From VGBK01 sp964354255 (lineage in GTDB: Bacteria > Actinomycetota > Acidimicrobiia > Spongiisociales > UBA11373), in assembly GCA_964354255.1 (NCBI GenBank), contig CAYGYX010000004.1, forward strand, positions 11,326 through 75,325: a DNA stretch of 64,000 bases, in the 5' to 3' direction. The translations under genes and the position numbers were made by a program. Below are positions 23,034-31,308 of this stretch, piece by piece (positions within the stretch are counted from its first letter, which is position 1; each line of letters begins with the position of its first letter). The notes beneath the pieces were generated by a model. It was not told where the DNA came from. It saw only the letters and a list, made by a program, of their open reading frames with translations, and did not search any database.

Positions 23034-24053
23034 ATGGCCGTTATCGGCGTGCTCACGGCCGGGGGCGACTGCCCCGGGCTCAACGCGGTGATCCGGGGAG
23101 TCACCGCCCGCGCCCTGTACCGGGGGGACTCGGAAGTGGTGGGCATCCTCCACGGCTGGGAAGGCCTCATGGAGGGGGAGACGATGCCGCTGGACCGCCA
23201 TGCGGTGCGGGGCATCCTCGGGCGGGGAGGGACCATCCTCGGCACTTCCCGCAAGGACCCCTATGTGCACGGCGACGGCTACCACAGCATACGGCGCACC
23301 GTGGAAGCCAACGACCTCGACGTGGTGGTGGTCATCGGCGGCGACGGCACCCTGAAGACGGCCCTCCGCCTCGCCGACGAGGGCCTGCCGGTGGTCGGGG
23401 TCCCCAAGACCATAGACAACGACATCGCCGCCACCGACTTCACCTTCGGCTTCGACACCGCCGTGCAGATCGCCACCGACGCCATCGACCGCCTCACCAC
23501 CACCGCCGAGTCGCACAATCGGGTGATCCTGGTGGAGGTCATGGGTCGGACCAAGGGCTGGATCGCCACCTACGCCGGCTTGGCCGGGGGCGCCGATGCC
23601 ATCCTGATCCCCGAGGTCCCCGTCCCCCTCGAGGAAGTGGCCACCATCCTCCGCCGCCGCCATCGCCACGGCCACGCCTACTCGATCGTGGTGGTGGCCG
23701 AGGGCATTGAGCCGCCGGTCAAGACCAAGCGACCGAAGGACATCTTCGGATTCGAGCGGCTCGGCGGGGTCGCCTACCAGATCGCCCCCATCCTCGAGAA
23801 GCTGACGGGCTTCGAGACCCGGGTGACCGTGCTCGGCCACCTCCAGCGGGGGGGCACCCCCACCGCCTTCGACCGCGTCCTGGCCACCCGCCTGGGGGCC
23901 GCCGCCGCCGACCTGGCGGCCGAGGGCCGACATCGGGTCATGGTCGCCATGCGGGGCAGCCGGATTGTCGACGTGCCGCTCGACGAGGGTTGCGCCGAAG
24001 CACGCGGGGTCGACCCGGAGCTCTTCGCCATCGCCCGGTCGTTCTTCGGGTAG
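23034..24053 (+). CDS. pfkA: 6-phosphofructokinase, ATP-type (GGDG/PK) signature
   Basis: A 339-residue PFKA-family enzyme. The N-terminal motif is GVLTAGGDCPGLNAVIRG, the donor site GGDGT (102-106), and the catalytic PKTIDND (124-130), with VMGRTKGWIA and VVAEG as further substrate motifs. The Gly in GGDG predicts ATP use. Gly combined with Lys in PKT is the pattern of actinobacterial ATP-PFKs such as those of Streptomyces. ATG start with GAGGAGG 6 bases upstream, plus its own GATAAT box. The neighbouring pfk has the PPi-type motif, so the two differ in predicted phosphoryl donor. Confidence 0.92.
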   Translation: MAVIGVLTAGGDCPGLNAVIRGVTARALYRGDSEVVGILHGWEGLMEGETMPLDRHAVRGILGRGGTILGTSRKDPYVHGDGYHSIRRTVEANDLDVVVVIGGDGTLKTALRLADEGLPVVGVPKTIDNDIAATDFTFGFDTAVQIATDAIDRLTTTAESHNRVILVEVMGRTKGWIATYAGLAGGADAILIPEVPVPLEEVATILRRRHRHGHAYSIVVVAEGIEPPVKTKRPKDIFGFERLGGVAYQIAPILEKLTGFETRVTVLGHLQRGGTPTAFDRVLATRLGAAAADLAAEGRHRVMVAMRGSRIVDVPLDEGCAEARGVDPELFAIARSFFG

Positions 24054-24092
24054 CGAGCCCCCGGCCCTCTCCGCGCCCCGGCGTCCGCCGGT

Positions 24093-25019
24093 TCAGGTCC
24101 CCGGTCCCTCGAGTGCCGGCTCCCCCAGCCGGCCCACTGCCGCCTCGAGGTCGGGGGGAAGGGGCGACTCCACCTCGACCAGCTCACCGGTGATGGGATG
24201 GGTGAAGCGGAGGCGGGCAGCGTGGAGGAACTGCCGGGGGGCGAGCCCGTCCCGGTGGCCGTAGACGGGGTCGGCCACCACCGGGTGCCCTATCGAGGCG
24301 AGGTGCACCCTGATCTGGTGGGTGCGCCCCGTCTCGAGAGTGACCTCGAGAAGCGCCAGCCGAGCGGCCGGCCAGCGGGCCAGGCATCGGTAGTGAGTGC
24401 GGGCCGAGCGCCCGGCGGGCTCGACCTGCACCAGGCCGTGCCGGCGTGAGTGCCGCCCGAGCGGGGCATCGATGGTGCCGGTAGCCGCGTCGGGCTCACC
24501 GTGCACCAGGGCCAGATAGGTCCGCTCCACCAGGTGCCGGGCGATGGCCCGCCGCAGGGCAGCCCAGGCGTCGGCGGTCAGCGCCACCGCCAGGAGGCCC
24601 GAGGTATCCCGATCGAGCCGGTGCACGATCCCCCAGCGGCCCTCCTCCCCCACCCCCCGGACCTGCGGCCATCGCTGCAGTATGCCCCCCGCCAGGGTGC
24701 CCGGGCCGCGTCCGGCGCCGGGGTGGACGACCACCCCGGCGGGCTTGTCGACCACCGCCAGGTGCGCGTCCTCGTAGCGCACCCCGAAGGGGATCTCCTC
24801 GGGCGCCAGCATGGGCGCCGGTCCCGGCAGCTCGACCGTCACCACCTGGCCCACCGCCAATGCGCGGCGCGGCGACAGGGGGACACCGTCGAGAGTGGCC
24901 GCCCCTTCCTCCAGCAGGCGCCGGGACAGCGAGCGGCTCACCCCGGCCAGCACGCCGACCACCTTGTCGGCGCGTCCGCCGGCCAGGTCCGGGGGGACCT
25001 CAAGACGCCGGGTCGGCAT
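24093..25019 (-). CDS. rluD: RluD-family 23S rRNA pseudouridine synthase
   Basis: A 308-residue RluA/RluD-family enzyme that isomerises uridine in 23S rRNA. An N-terminal S4 RNA-binding domain (about 10-65; GGRADKVVGVLAGVSRSLSRRLLEEGAATLDG) precedes the catalytic domain with GIVHRLDRDTSGLLAVA, in which the Asp is the nucleophile, and GRTHQIRVHLASIGHPVVADPVYG. Its start lies inside the end of lspA (20-base overlap), so the two are translationally coupled. The lspA-rluD pairing is common across bacteria. Confidence 0.93.
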   Translation of the reverse strand: MPTRRLEVPPDLAGGRADKVVGVLAGVSRSLSRRLLEEGAATLDGVPLSPRRALAVGQVVTVELPGPAPMLAPEEIPFGVRYEDAHLAVVDKPAGVVVHPGAGRGPGTLAGGILQRWPQVRGVGEEGRWGIVHRLDRDTSGLLAVALTADAWAALRRAIARHLVERTYLALVHGEPDAATGTIDAPLGRHSRRHGLVQVEPAGRSARTHYRCLARWPAARLALLEVTLETGRTHQIRVHLASIGHPVVADPVYGHRDGLAPRQFLHAARLRFTHPITGELVEVESPLPPDLEAAVGRLGEPALEGPGT

Positions 25020-25485
25020 CGCCCCGGTTCTCCCGGGACAGCACGAAAGCGGCCAGCAGGGCGAGGGCGGCCCCCACCGTGATGGCGCTGTCGGCCACGT
25101 TGAAGGCGGGGAAGTACTCGAAGTCGACGAAGTCCACCACCCGGCCGTCGAGCAGCCCCGGTCCCCGGAAGAGGCGGTCGCCCAGGTTGCCCAGGGCCCC
25201 GCCCAGCACCAGGCCCATGGCCACCGCTTCGAGCCGTCCCGGCAGGCGATGCACCACCAACACGATGAGCACCACGGCGGCGACGGCTCCCAGGGCGATG
25301 AAGGACCCCGCCCCAGGCAGCAGCCCGAAGGCGGCCCCGGGATTGGTCACGTAGCGCAGGAAGAGCACCCCCGGTATGAGCTCGATGGGGTTGCCCGGCA
25401 GCGTGCTCACCGCCCACCATTTGGTCAGCTGGTCGGCGGCGATCACCGCGACGGCGACGAGCAGGGGCAGGCGGCGCGAGGTCAC
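25000..25485 (-). CDS. lspA: lipoprotein signal peptidase II
   Basis: A 161-residue inner-membrane aspartyl protease that cleaves lipoprotein signal peptides. It has four helices and the two catalytic aspartates in GGALGNLGDRL and FNVADSAITVG, with the conserved VTNPGAAFGLL. The GTG start overlaps the stop of the upstream zinc-finger gene as GTGA, fixing the start despite a longer open frame. The PEBP lipoprotein at 57222 is a candidate substrate. Confidence 0.93.
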   Translation of the reverse strand: MTSRRLPLLVAVAVIAADQLTKWWAVSTLPGNPIELIPGVLFLRYVTNPGAAFGLLPGAGSFIALGAVAAVVLIVLVVHRLPGRLEAVAMGLVLGGALGNLGDRLFRGPGLLDGRVVDFVDFEYFPAFNVADSAITVGAALALLAAFVLSRENRGDADPAS

Positions 25486-25856
25486 CGGTGGTTGGCGGCG
25501 CAGTTGACGCAGAACCTGGTGTGCGGCAGGGCGTCGAGGCGGGCCACCGGGATCCCCTTGCCGCAACCTTCACAGATGCCGTAGACCCCGCCCCCGAGAC
25601 GGCCCAGGGCTCCGTCGACCTGGGCGAGCAGATCGCCGGCGTTGCGAGCCAGCGAGAGCTCCTTTTCCATTTCGAAGGCCAACGATCCGCCCTCGGCGGT
25701 GTTGGGGTCGGGGCTGCGCTCGGAGGAAGTCTCGGTGAGCCGCACCTCCTCCCGCTGCGCCTCGATCTCCTCGATCACCGTGAGCAAACGACGACGCTCT
25801 TCTTCGAGCCGGCGGCGGAAGCGATCGAGGGTCGACTGGGCCAGTATTCGTGCCAC
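25482..25856 (-). CDS. DksA/TraR-type C4 zinc-finger protein
   Basis: A 124-residue protein with an N-terminal coiled coil (about 5-60; LDRFRRRLEEERRRLLTVIEEIE) and a C-terminal four-cysteine zinc finger (CEGCGKGIPVARLDALPHTRFCVNC), the DksA/TraR architecture. Such proteins bind the RNA polymerase secondary channel or, in actinobacteria, form a separate group of unclear role. GTG 25856 is chosen because AGGAGGT lies 5 bases upstream; an ATG ten codons earlier lacks one. A TAGCCT box is at 25877-25882. It is the first gene of the operon with lspA and rluD. Confidence 0.88.
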   Translation of the reverse strand: MARILAQSTLDRFRRRLEEERRRLLTVIEEIEAQREEVRLTETSSERSPDPNTAEGGSLAFEMEKELSLARNAGDLLAQVDGALGRLGGGVYGICEGCGKGIPVARLDALPHTRFCVNCAANHR

Positions 25857-25899
25857 GGGACCTCCTGGGACGGGGGAGGCTAGCACGGCCCGGCCCGCT

Positions 25900-26217
25900 T
25901 CACGGGGCGTCGGGCGGGCAGGCCAGCAGGCCCGCGAGGCGCTCCGCGGCGGTGCCGCTCGTCACCCCGGTCACGAGCACCTGCTTGCGTCTCGAGGCGG
26001 CCCCGGCGACCACCTCCGCCCGGCCGCCGCCGAGGGCGCGGGCGATGAGGTCGGCCGCTGCCCGGTTCGCCTTCCCCCCCTCGGCCGGGGCGCTCACCCG
26101 CACCCGCAGCGCCCCGTCGTGGAGGCCCACGATCTCCGAGCGCGCCGCTCCGGGCACGACCCACGCCTCGACCACGACCCCGTCCGGGTGAGCGCGCAGC
26201 GGCAGGCCGGCAGCCAT
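25900..26217 (-). CDS. DUF167 (YggU-family) protein
   Basis: A 105-residue protein of the DUF167 family, whose molecular role is not established. The diagnostic region is LRVRVSAPAEGGKANRAAADLIARAL, followed by the beta-hairpin VVAGAASRRKQVLVTG. The ATG has a TACCAT box 8 bases upstream, so it is probably leaderless. It is divergent from ileS, with the two -10 boxes 30 bases apart. In actinobacteria it often sits near the yggT/division region, which agrees with its place here. Confidence 0.85.
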   Translation of the reverse strand: MAAGLPLRAHPDGVVVEAWVVPGAARSEIVGLHDGALRVRVSAPAEGGKANRAAADLIARALGGGRAEVVAGAASRRKQVLVTGVTSGTAAERLAGLLACPPDAP

Positions 26218-26225
26218 CGGTCCGG

Positions 26226-26231
26226 ATGGTA
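26226..26231 (-). promoter_or_regulatory. -10 box of DUF167 gene
   Basis: TACCAT on the minus strand, 8 bases from the ATG at 26217. Confidence 0.45.
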
Positions 26232-26261
26232 CGGCGCGACCGCGCCGGCGGCAGTGCGGAC

Positions 26262-26267
26262 TACCAT
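26262..26267 (+). promoter_or_regulatory. -10 box of ileS transcript
   Basis: TACCAT, about 7 bases before the expected 5' end of the T-box leader. Confidence 0.5.
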
Positions 26268-26273
26268 CCCCGA

Positions 26274-26526
26274 CCACGGCGCCGACGGGGACGCGCCGCC
26301 CGGACCGGGGCCCAGCGAGCCGGCAGATGGTGTGAGGCCGGTGCCTACGGCCCGGAGCGGACATCACCCCCGAGCCGCGGGAAGAACGGGCCGCCCGGCC
26401 TCAGTAGAACCCGCCGGCACCCCTCCGAGATGGGGCCAACGAGCGGCCGTCCACCGGGACGGCAAGCCGGGTGGTACCGCGGGCTCCGCCCGTCCCGGCG
26501 GCAAGAGGTAGCCGACCGAGGACGCC
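26274..26526 (+). ncRNA. T-box riboswitch, isoleucine-specific, upstream of ileS
   Basis: The conserved T-box element AAGCCGGGTGGTACCGCGGG lies at 26464-26483; its bulge pairs with the NCCA end of uncharged tRNA. In Stem I, GGACATCACC carries the likely specifier AUC (26363-26365) followed by a purine, matching isoleucine, and AGATGGTG is the expected upstream Stem I motif. No run of U follows. The ileS Shine-Dalgarno and ATG lie about 35 bases after the T-box element, so control is probably at translation initiation, as described for actinobacterial ileS leaders. The boundaries are approximate. Confidence 0.9.
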
Positions 26527-29500
26527 ATGGCCGAGCACAGGGCATTCGCCAGAGCCACACCGGAGATCTCCTTCCCCGCGCTCGAGGAGGGCGTGCTCAA
26601 CCTGTGGGACGAGATCGGGGCCTTCCCCGCCTCGGTCGCCATGCGCCCCGAGGAGTCCGAGTTCACCTTCTACGACGGGCCTCCCTTCCCCACCGGGAGC
26701 CCCCACTACGGGAACCTCCTCGCCGGAGTGCTCAAGGACGTGGTGCCCCGTTACTGGACTATGCGCGGGCACCGGGTGGTGCGCCGCTTCGGCTGGGACA
26801 CCCACGGCCTCCCCATCGAGATGGAAGTACAGCAGCAGCTCGGGCTCTCGGGCCCGGCGGAGATCGAGGCCTTCGGGGTGGAGCGCTTCAACGAGGCAGC
26901 CCGAGCCCGGGTGGCCGCCAACACCGAGCCGTGGCGGGCCATCACCCGCCGCATCGGCCGCTGGGTCGACTTCGAGAACGACTACAAGACGCTCGACCCC
27001 AGCTTCATGGAATCGGTCTGGTGGGTCTTCCGCCGCCTCTGGGACCAGGGGCTCGTCTACCAGGACTTCAAGGTCCTCCCCTACTCATTCGGGGCGGCCA
27101 CCCCGCTCTCCAACTTCGAAGCCAACATGGACTACCGGGACGTCGAGGACCCGTCGCTGACCGTGCGCCTCGAGCTGGTCGAGGGGCGGGGCCCGGCGGC
27201 CCCCGGCGATTACCTACTGGTGTGGACCACCACCCCCTGGACCCTGCCCGCCAACCTGGCGGTGGCGGTCGGCGCCGAACTCGAGTACGTGCGCATCGAT
27301 GCCCCGGTCGGAGGGCACGATGGCCGCTACTGGGTGGCCGCCGACCTGGTCCCCTCCTATTGGCCGGACCACGCCCTGCACCCCGCCGCCACCGCCCGGG
27401 GAGCCGACCTGGTCGGGGCCGTCTACCGCCCTCCCTTCGACTACTTCGCCGGCGAGCGGGAACGGGGGGCCTTCGCCGTCATCGCCAGCGACGACGTCAG
27501 CACCGAGGAAGGCACCGGGTTGGTGCACATGGCCCCTGCCTACGGCGAGGCCGACTTCCTCGCCCTGCAGGCGGCCGGCCTTTCGGTGCTGGTCGACCCC
27601 ACCGACGCCGAGGCCCGCTTCACCGCCGCGGTGCCGGAGGTGGCCGGGATCAACGTCAAGGAAGCCGACCCCATCCTCCTCCGCCTGCTGAAGGAGCGGG
27701 GGGCCCTCGTGCAGAGCGGGCGCATCGTCCACTCGTACCCGTTCTGCTGGCGCACCGGCACTCCCCTGATCTACAAGGCCATCCCCACCTGGTTCGTCCG
27801 TGTCGAGGCACTACGCGAGCGCATGGTCGAACTGAACAGCACCGTCCACTGGGTGCCCGGCCACGTCGGCGAGCGCCGCTTCGGCAACTGGCTGTCCCAG
27901 GCTCGCGACTGGGCCATCAGCCGCAACCGCTACTGGGGCTCCTGCCTCCCGGTGTGGGAGTGCGCCTCGTGCCGGGAGCGAGTGTGCGTGGGATCTATCG
28001 AGGACCTGCACCGGCGCTCCGGGGTGTGGCTCACCGACCTGCACAAGCACGTCGTCGACCGGGTCACCTTTCCCTGTCCTGCCTGCGGCGAGGTCATGTC
28101 GCGCGTCCCTGAAGTACTCGACGTCTGGTTCGAATCGGGGGCGATGCCCTATGCGCAGCACCACTATCCCTTCGAGGAGGCCGAGGCCTTCCCCCGCCGC
28201 TTCCCGGCCGACTACATCGCCGAGGGCCTCGACCAGACCCGGGGCTGGTTCTACACCCTGCTGGTGCTCTCCACGGCCCTCTTCGACCAGGCCCCCTTCC
28301 GCAACTGCGTGGTCAACGGCCTCATCCTGGCCGAGGACGGGCGCAAGATGTCCAAGAGCCTCCGTAACTACCCGGACCCGTTCGCCCTCATCGAGAGCAC
28401 CGGGGCCGACGCCCTCCGCGCCTACCTGATCAACTCGCCGGTGGTCCGGGCGGAACCGCTCCGCTTCTCCGAGTCGGGAGTGCGCGAGGTGGTGCGCACC
28501 GTGATGCTCCCCCTGTGGAACGCCTACTCGTTCTTCACCACCTACGCCGCCGCCGACGGCCTCGGTGCCGCCGACCTGGCGGCGGCCCCTGCTCCCACCC
28601 AGCGCCCCGAGATCGACCGTTGGATCCTCTCGATGCTGCAGACCCTGGTGCGCCGGGTCAACCGGGAGATGGAGGGCTACTACCTGTACGACGTCGTCCC
28701 CCCGCTGATCGCCTTCATCGACGATCTCACCAACTGGTACATCCGCCGCTCGCGACGCCGCTTCTGGCGCCAGCGCAACGCCGGCAGCCCCGCGGTGCAG
28801 CGGGACACGCTGGCCGCCTTCGCCACCCTCTACGAAGTCCTCGTCGCCTTCGCCAAGGTGATGGCCCCGGTGCTCCCCTTCATCACCGAGGCCCTCTACC
28901 AGGCCCTGGTGGTGGAACAGGCCTCGCCCGGTGAGACGCCGCCCCGCAGCGTGCACCACTGCGACTACCCGGAGGGCGACGCCGCCCTGATCGACCAGGA
29001 CCTGGAGCATCAGATGGCGCTGGTGCGCGCCGTGGTGGGCCTGGGCCGGGGGCTGCGACGGACCCATGCCGTACGGGTGCGCCAGCCCCTCCCCTCTCTC
29101 GTCGTGGTCAGCCACGATCCGGGGGTACGTGCCGCGGTGGACGCCCACGCCGAACTGATCTCCGACGAGCTGAACGTCAAGCTGGTCGCCACCAGCGAGG
29201 ACGAGCGGGCCCACGCCCACCTGAGCGCCAAGCCCAACTACCGCCGCCTCGGGCCGCGCCTCGGGGCTCGCATGAAGGAGGTGGCCGCCGCCGTCGAGTC
29301 CCTCGACGAGGCGGCAGTCGCCCGGCTCCTCGGCGGCGAGGCGCTCACCGTCGCCGGTGAGCAGCTCGGCCTGGACGACGTGGTGGTGGCCCGCCGACCC
29401 CGGCCCGGGGTGGTGGTCGCCGCCGACGACCGCCTGTCGGTGGCGCTCGACACCACCGTCACCCCTGCCCTCGCCCGGGAGGGCCTGGCGCGGGAGGTCG

Positions 29501-29727
29501 TGAAGGTGGTCCAGGGCCTGCGGCGCACCGCCGGGCTCGAGGTCTCCGACCGCATCACCCTGTCGTGGGCGAGCGATTCGCCCCGGGTCGCCGAGGCCAT
29601 GGCCGAGCACGGGGAGTGGCTCGCCGGCGAGGTCCTCGCCGTAGCCCTGACGGCCGCCCCCCCGGGCTCGGGCACGCCCTTCGAGGTGGATGGAGAGCAC
29701 ATCGAGGTCTCCATCGCCCGGCCTTGA
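26527..29727 (+). CDS. ileS: isoleucyl-tRNA synthetase
   Basis: A 1066-residue class I synthetase charging tRNA-Ile. It contains the HIGH-type motif PHYGN (about 59-63), a CP1 editing domain (about 190-400, with VWTTTPWTLPANLAVAV), and KMSKS (about 607-611, in DGRKMSKSLRNYPDP), followed by the anticodon-binding region. Length and the opening WDTHGLPIEMEVQQQLG match the long eukaryote-like IleS type, which tends to be less sensitive to mupirocin (family knowledge, not tested). Controlled by the T-box leader. It ends 7 bases before the convergent yggT stop. Confidence 0.96.
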   Translation: MAEHRAFARATPEISFPALEEGVLNLWDEIGAFPASVAMRPEESEFTFYDGPPFPTGSPHYGNLLAGVLKDVVPRYWTMRGHRVVRRFGWDTHGLPIEMEVQQQLGLSGPAEIEAFGVERFNEAARARVAANTEPWRAITRRIGRWVDFENDYKTLDPSFMESVWWVFRRLWDQGLVYQDFKVLPYSFGAATPLSNFEANMDYRDVEDPSLTVRLELVEGRGPAAPGDYLLVWTTTPWTLPANLAVAVGAELEYVRIDAPVGGHDGRYWVAADLVPSYWPDHALHPAATARGADLVGAVYRPPFDYFAGERERGAFAVIASDDVSTEEGTGLVHMAPAYGEADFLALQAAGLSVLVDPTDAEARFTAAVPEVAGINVKEADPILLRLLKERGALVQSGRIVHSYPFCWRTGTPLIYKAIPTWFVRVEALRERMVELNSTVHWVPGHVGERRFGNWLSQARDWAISRNRYWGSCLPVWECASCRERVCVGSIEDLHRRSGVWLTDLHKHVVDRVTFPCPACGEVMSRVPEVLDVWFESGAMPYAQHHYPFEEAEAFPRRFPADYIAEGLDQTRGWFYTLLVLSTALFDQAPFRNCVVNGLILAEDGRKMSKSLRNYPDPFALIESTGADALRAYLINSPVVRAEPLRFSESGVREVVRTVMLPLWNAYSFFTTYAAADGLGAADLAAAPAPTQRPEIDRWILSMLQTLVRRVNREMEGYYLYDVVPPLIAFIDDLTNWYIRRSRRRFWRQRNAGSPAVQRDTLAAFATLYEVLVAFAKVMAPVLPFITEALYQALVVEQASPGETPPRSVHHCDYPEGDAALIDQDLEHQMALVRAVVGLGRGLRRTHAVRVRQPLPSLVVVSHDPGVRAAVDAHAELISDELNVKLVATSEDERAHAHLSAKPNYRRLGPRLGARMKEVAAAVESLDEAAVARLLGGEALTVAGEQLGLDDVVVARRPRPGVVVAADDRLSVALDTTVTPALAREGLAREVVKVVQGLRRTAGLEVSDRITLSWASDSPRVAEAMAEHGEWLAGEVLAVALTAAPPGSGTPFEVDGEHIEVSIARP

Positions 29728-29734
29728 GGCCGGC

Positions 29735-29986
29735 TCAGCAGAGCGCGGCGGCCAGCAGGTTGAGCAGCAGGATCACGATGAGCGGGGAAAGGTCGATGGC
29801 CACCGACCCCACCCGCAGCGGCGGCACCAGGGCCCGCACGGGGGCCAGCACCGGCTGGGTGACCAGCCGCAGCACCCGCCGCACCCGCCCCACCGGGTGC
29901 TCGTCCCCGACCGGTATCCACTCCAGGACCACCCGGGCGAACAGCACCATGGCCAGGACCTGCAGCAGGAAACAGACCACCCGCAC
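29735..29986 (-). CDS. YggT-family membrane protein
   Basis: An 83-residue protein with two membrane helices (VVCFLLQVLAMVLFARVVLEWI and AIDLSPLIVILLLNLLAAAL) and the central amphipathic segment VLRLVTQPVLAPVRALVPP, the YggT hallmark. YggT proteins are encoded next to sepF in most actinobacteria, and a role in division or osmotic tolerance is proposed. The GTG start is 3 bases beyond the sepF stop, so it is the last gene of the division operon. divIVA/wag31, which usually follows, is absent here. Confidence 0.88.
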   Translation of the reverse strand: MRVVCFLLQVLAMVLFARVVLEWIPVGDEHPVGRVRRVLRLVTQPVLAPVRALVPPLRVGSVAIDLSPLIVILLLNLLAAALC

Positions 29987-29989
29987 CGG

Positions 29990-30622
29990 TCAGACGCCTT
30001 CAGAGGACTGGTAGTAGCCCAGGCTCTGCAGGCGGCGCCGTTCGTCTCGCCCGACGTTCACGTTGGCCGGGGTCACCAGGATCACCCCCTGGCCGATCTT
30101 GCGCATCGACCCCCCGAGGGCGTAGGTGAGCCCGCTGGCGAAGTCGACCAGGCGGCGCACCATGGCCGGCTCGACCTTGCGCAGGTCGAGGACCACCGGT
30201 GAGTTGGCCCGAATGTGATCGGCCAGCAGCTGGGCGTCGGCATAGCTGCGAGCGGTGATGATGTGTGTCTCCAGGTCGTGGTCGGTCACGGTGCGGACCG
30301 CGCTGTAGTCGCTCGTGTCCATGATGACGCCGGCGTCGGTGAGGGCGCCTTCCGCGCTCGTGCGGCGCCGGGGCGCGTTCGGCGGCTCTACCCGCCGGCC
30401 CCCAGGGGCGAAGCGGGCGTTCGGCGGCTCCACCCGCCGCCCGCCGGAGGCCACCGGCTCCTGCCGCCGGCCCGGGGTCACGGTCACCGCGGGTTCCTCC
30501 GGGGCAACTTCGGGCCGGTACCGGGCGCCGGACATCCCCGCCGGCGAGGCCGCCTCAGAGGCGGACTCGTCCTCGTCTACGAGCCCCAGGTAGAAGAGAG
30601 ACTTCTGCCACAGGTTGGCCAT
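29990..30622 (-). CDS. sepF: cell division protein SepF
   Basis: A 210-residue cytoplasmic protein that anchors FtsZ to the membrane, replacing FtsA in actinobacteria. The N-terminal MANLWQKSLFYLGL is a probable amphipathic membrane-binding helix. A disordered, Arg/Pro-rich linker (about 30-95) contains two copies of GGRRVEPPNA 14 residues apart. The globular SepF domain follows (ITARSYADAQLLADHIRANSPVVLDL...RKIGQGVILVTPANVNV). Standard gene order yggS-sepF-yggT. Confidence 0.93.
   Translation of the reverse strand: MANLWQKSLFYLGLVDEDESASEAASPAGMSGARYRPEVAPEEPAVTVTPGRRQEPVASGGRRVEPPNARFAPGGRRVEPPNAPRRRTSAEGALTDAGVIMDTSDYSAVRTVTDHDLETHIITARSYADAQLLADHIRANSPVVLDLRKVEPAMVRRLVDFASGLTYALGGSMRKIGQGVILVTPANVNVGRDERRRLQSLGYYQSSEGV
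30375..30439 (-). repeat. tandem 42-bp repeat inside sepF linker
   Basis: A 23-base unit GCGTTCGGCGGCTC(T/C)ACCC followed by GCCG occurs at 30375-30397 and 30417-30439, one mismatch apart, with a 42-base period (14 codons). It encodes the duplicated GGRRVEPPNA. Confidence 0.75.
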
Positions 30623-30627
30623 GCCGA

Positions 30628-31308
30628 TTACCCCCGCCTTCCGCTCTCCGGGAACGGTCCAAAGATAGCCCGTCCTACCCGCAACAGGGTGGCACCTTCC
30701 TCCACCGCCACCTCGAAGTCCTCGGTCATCCCCATCGACAGCTCGGTGAGGCCCGGCCAGCGCCGGGCCAGCCGGGCACCGAGCGCGGCCAGCTCCCGGA
30801 AATGGGGCCGCGCATCCTCCGGCCTCCCGGGCAGCGGCGGGATGGTCATGAGGCCGCGTACCTCGATGCCCAGGCCGACCGCCGTCTCCACCAGCGACTC
30901 GGCCTCGCCGGGGAGCACTCCCCCCTTTTGCGCCTCGCCGGCCACGTTGACCTGGACGAGCACCGGCGGCGGCAGGCCGGGGCCCTTCACCCAGTAGCCG
31001 GCCGCCTCGGCCCGGTCCAGGGAGTGCAGCAAGTGAGTCAACGGGCGCACCCGAGCCACCTTGTTCCCCTGGAGGCGGCCGAGGAAGTGCCAGCGGGCGT
31101 CGCCGGGCAGCATGGCCGCCCGATCCACCAACAGGGAGGCGCGGTTCTCCCCGAAGTCCCGCTGCCCCGCGTCGTAGGCGGCCCGCAGCGCGAGCGGGCC
31201 GGCGGTCTTGCTCACTGCCACCAGCTTGATCTCCCCCGGAGCGCGCCCCACCCGGGCCGCCGCCGCGGCGATCCGCTCGTGGACCTCGGTCAGCCGGCCG
31301 GCAACCAT
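30628..31308 (-). CDS. YggS-family PLP-binding protein
   Basis: A 226-residue PLP-binding protein of the YggS/PLPBP family, involved in PLP homeostasis. The PLP lysine is in LVAVSKTAGP, with the family motifs DFGENRA, WHFLGRLQGNK, VLVQVNVAGEAQKGG and LSMGMTEDFEVAVEEGATLLRVGRAIFG. The ATG lies 19 bases inside the end of the upstream yfiH gene, indicating coupling. It sits between yfiH and sepF as in other actinobacterial division clusters. Confidence 0.92.
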   Translation of the reverse strand: MVAGRLTEVHERIAAAAARVGRAPGEIKLVAVSKTAGPLALRAAYDAGQRDFGENRASLLVDRAAMLPGDARWHFLGRLQGNKVARVRPLTHLLHSLDRAEAAGYWVKGPGLPPPVLVQVNVAGEAQKGGVLPGEAESLVETAVGLGIEVRGLMTIPPLPGRPEDARPHFRELAALGARLARRWPGLTELSMGMTEDFEVAVEEGATLLRVGRAIFGPFPESGRRG

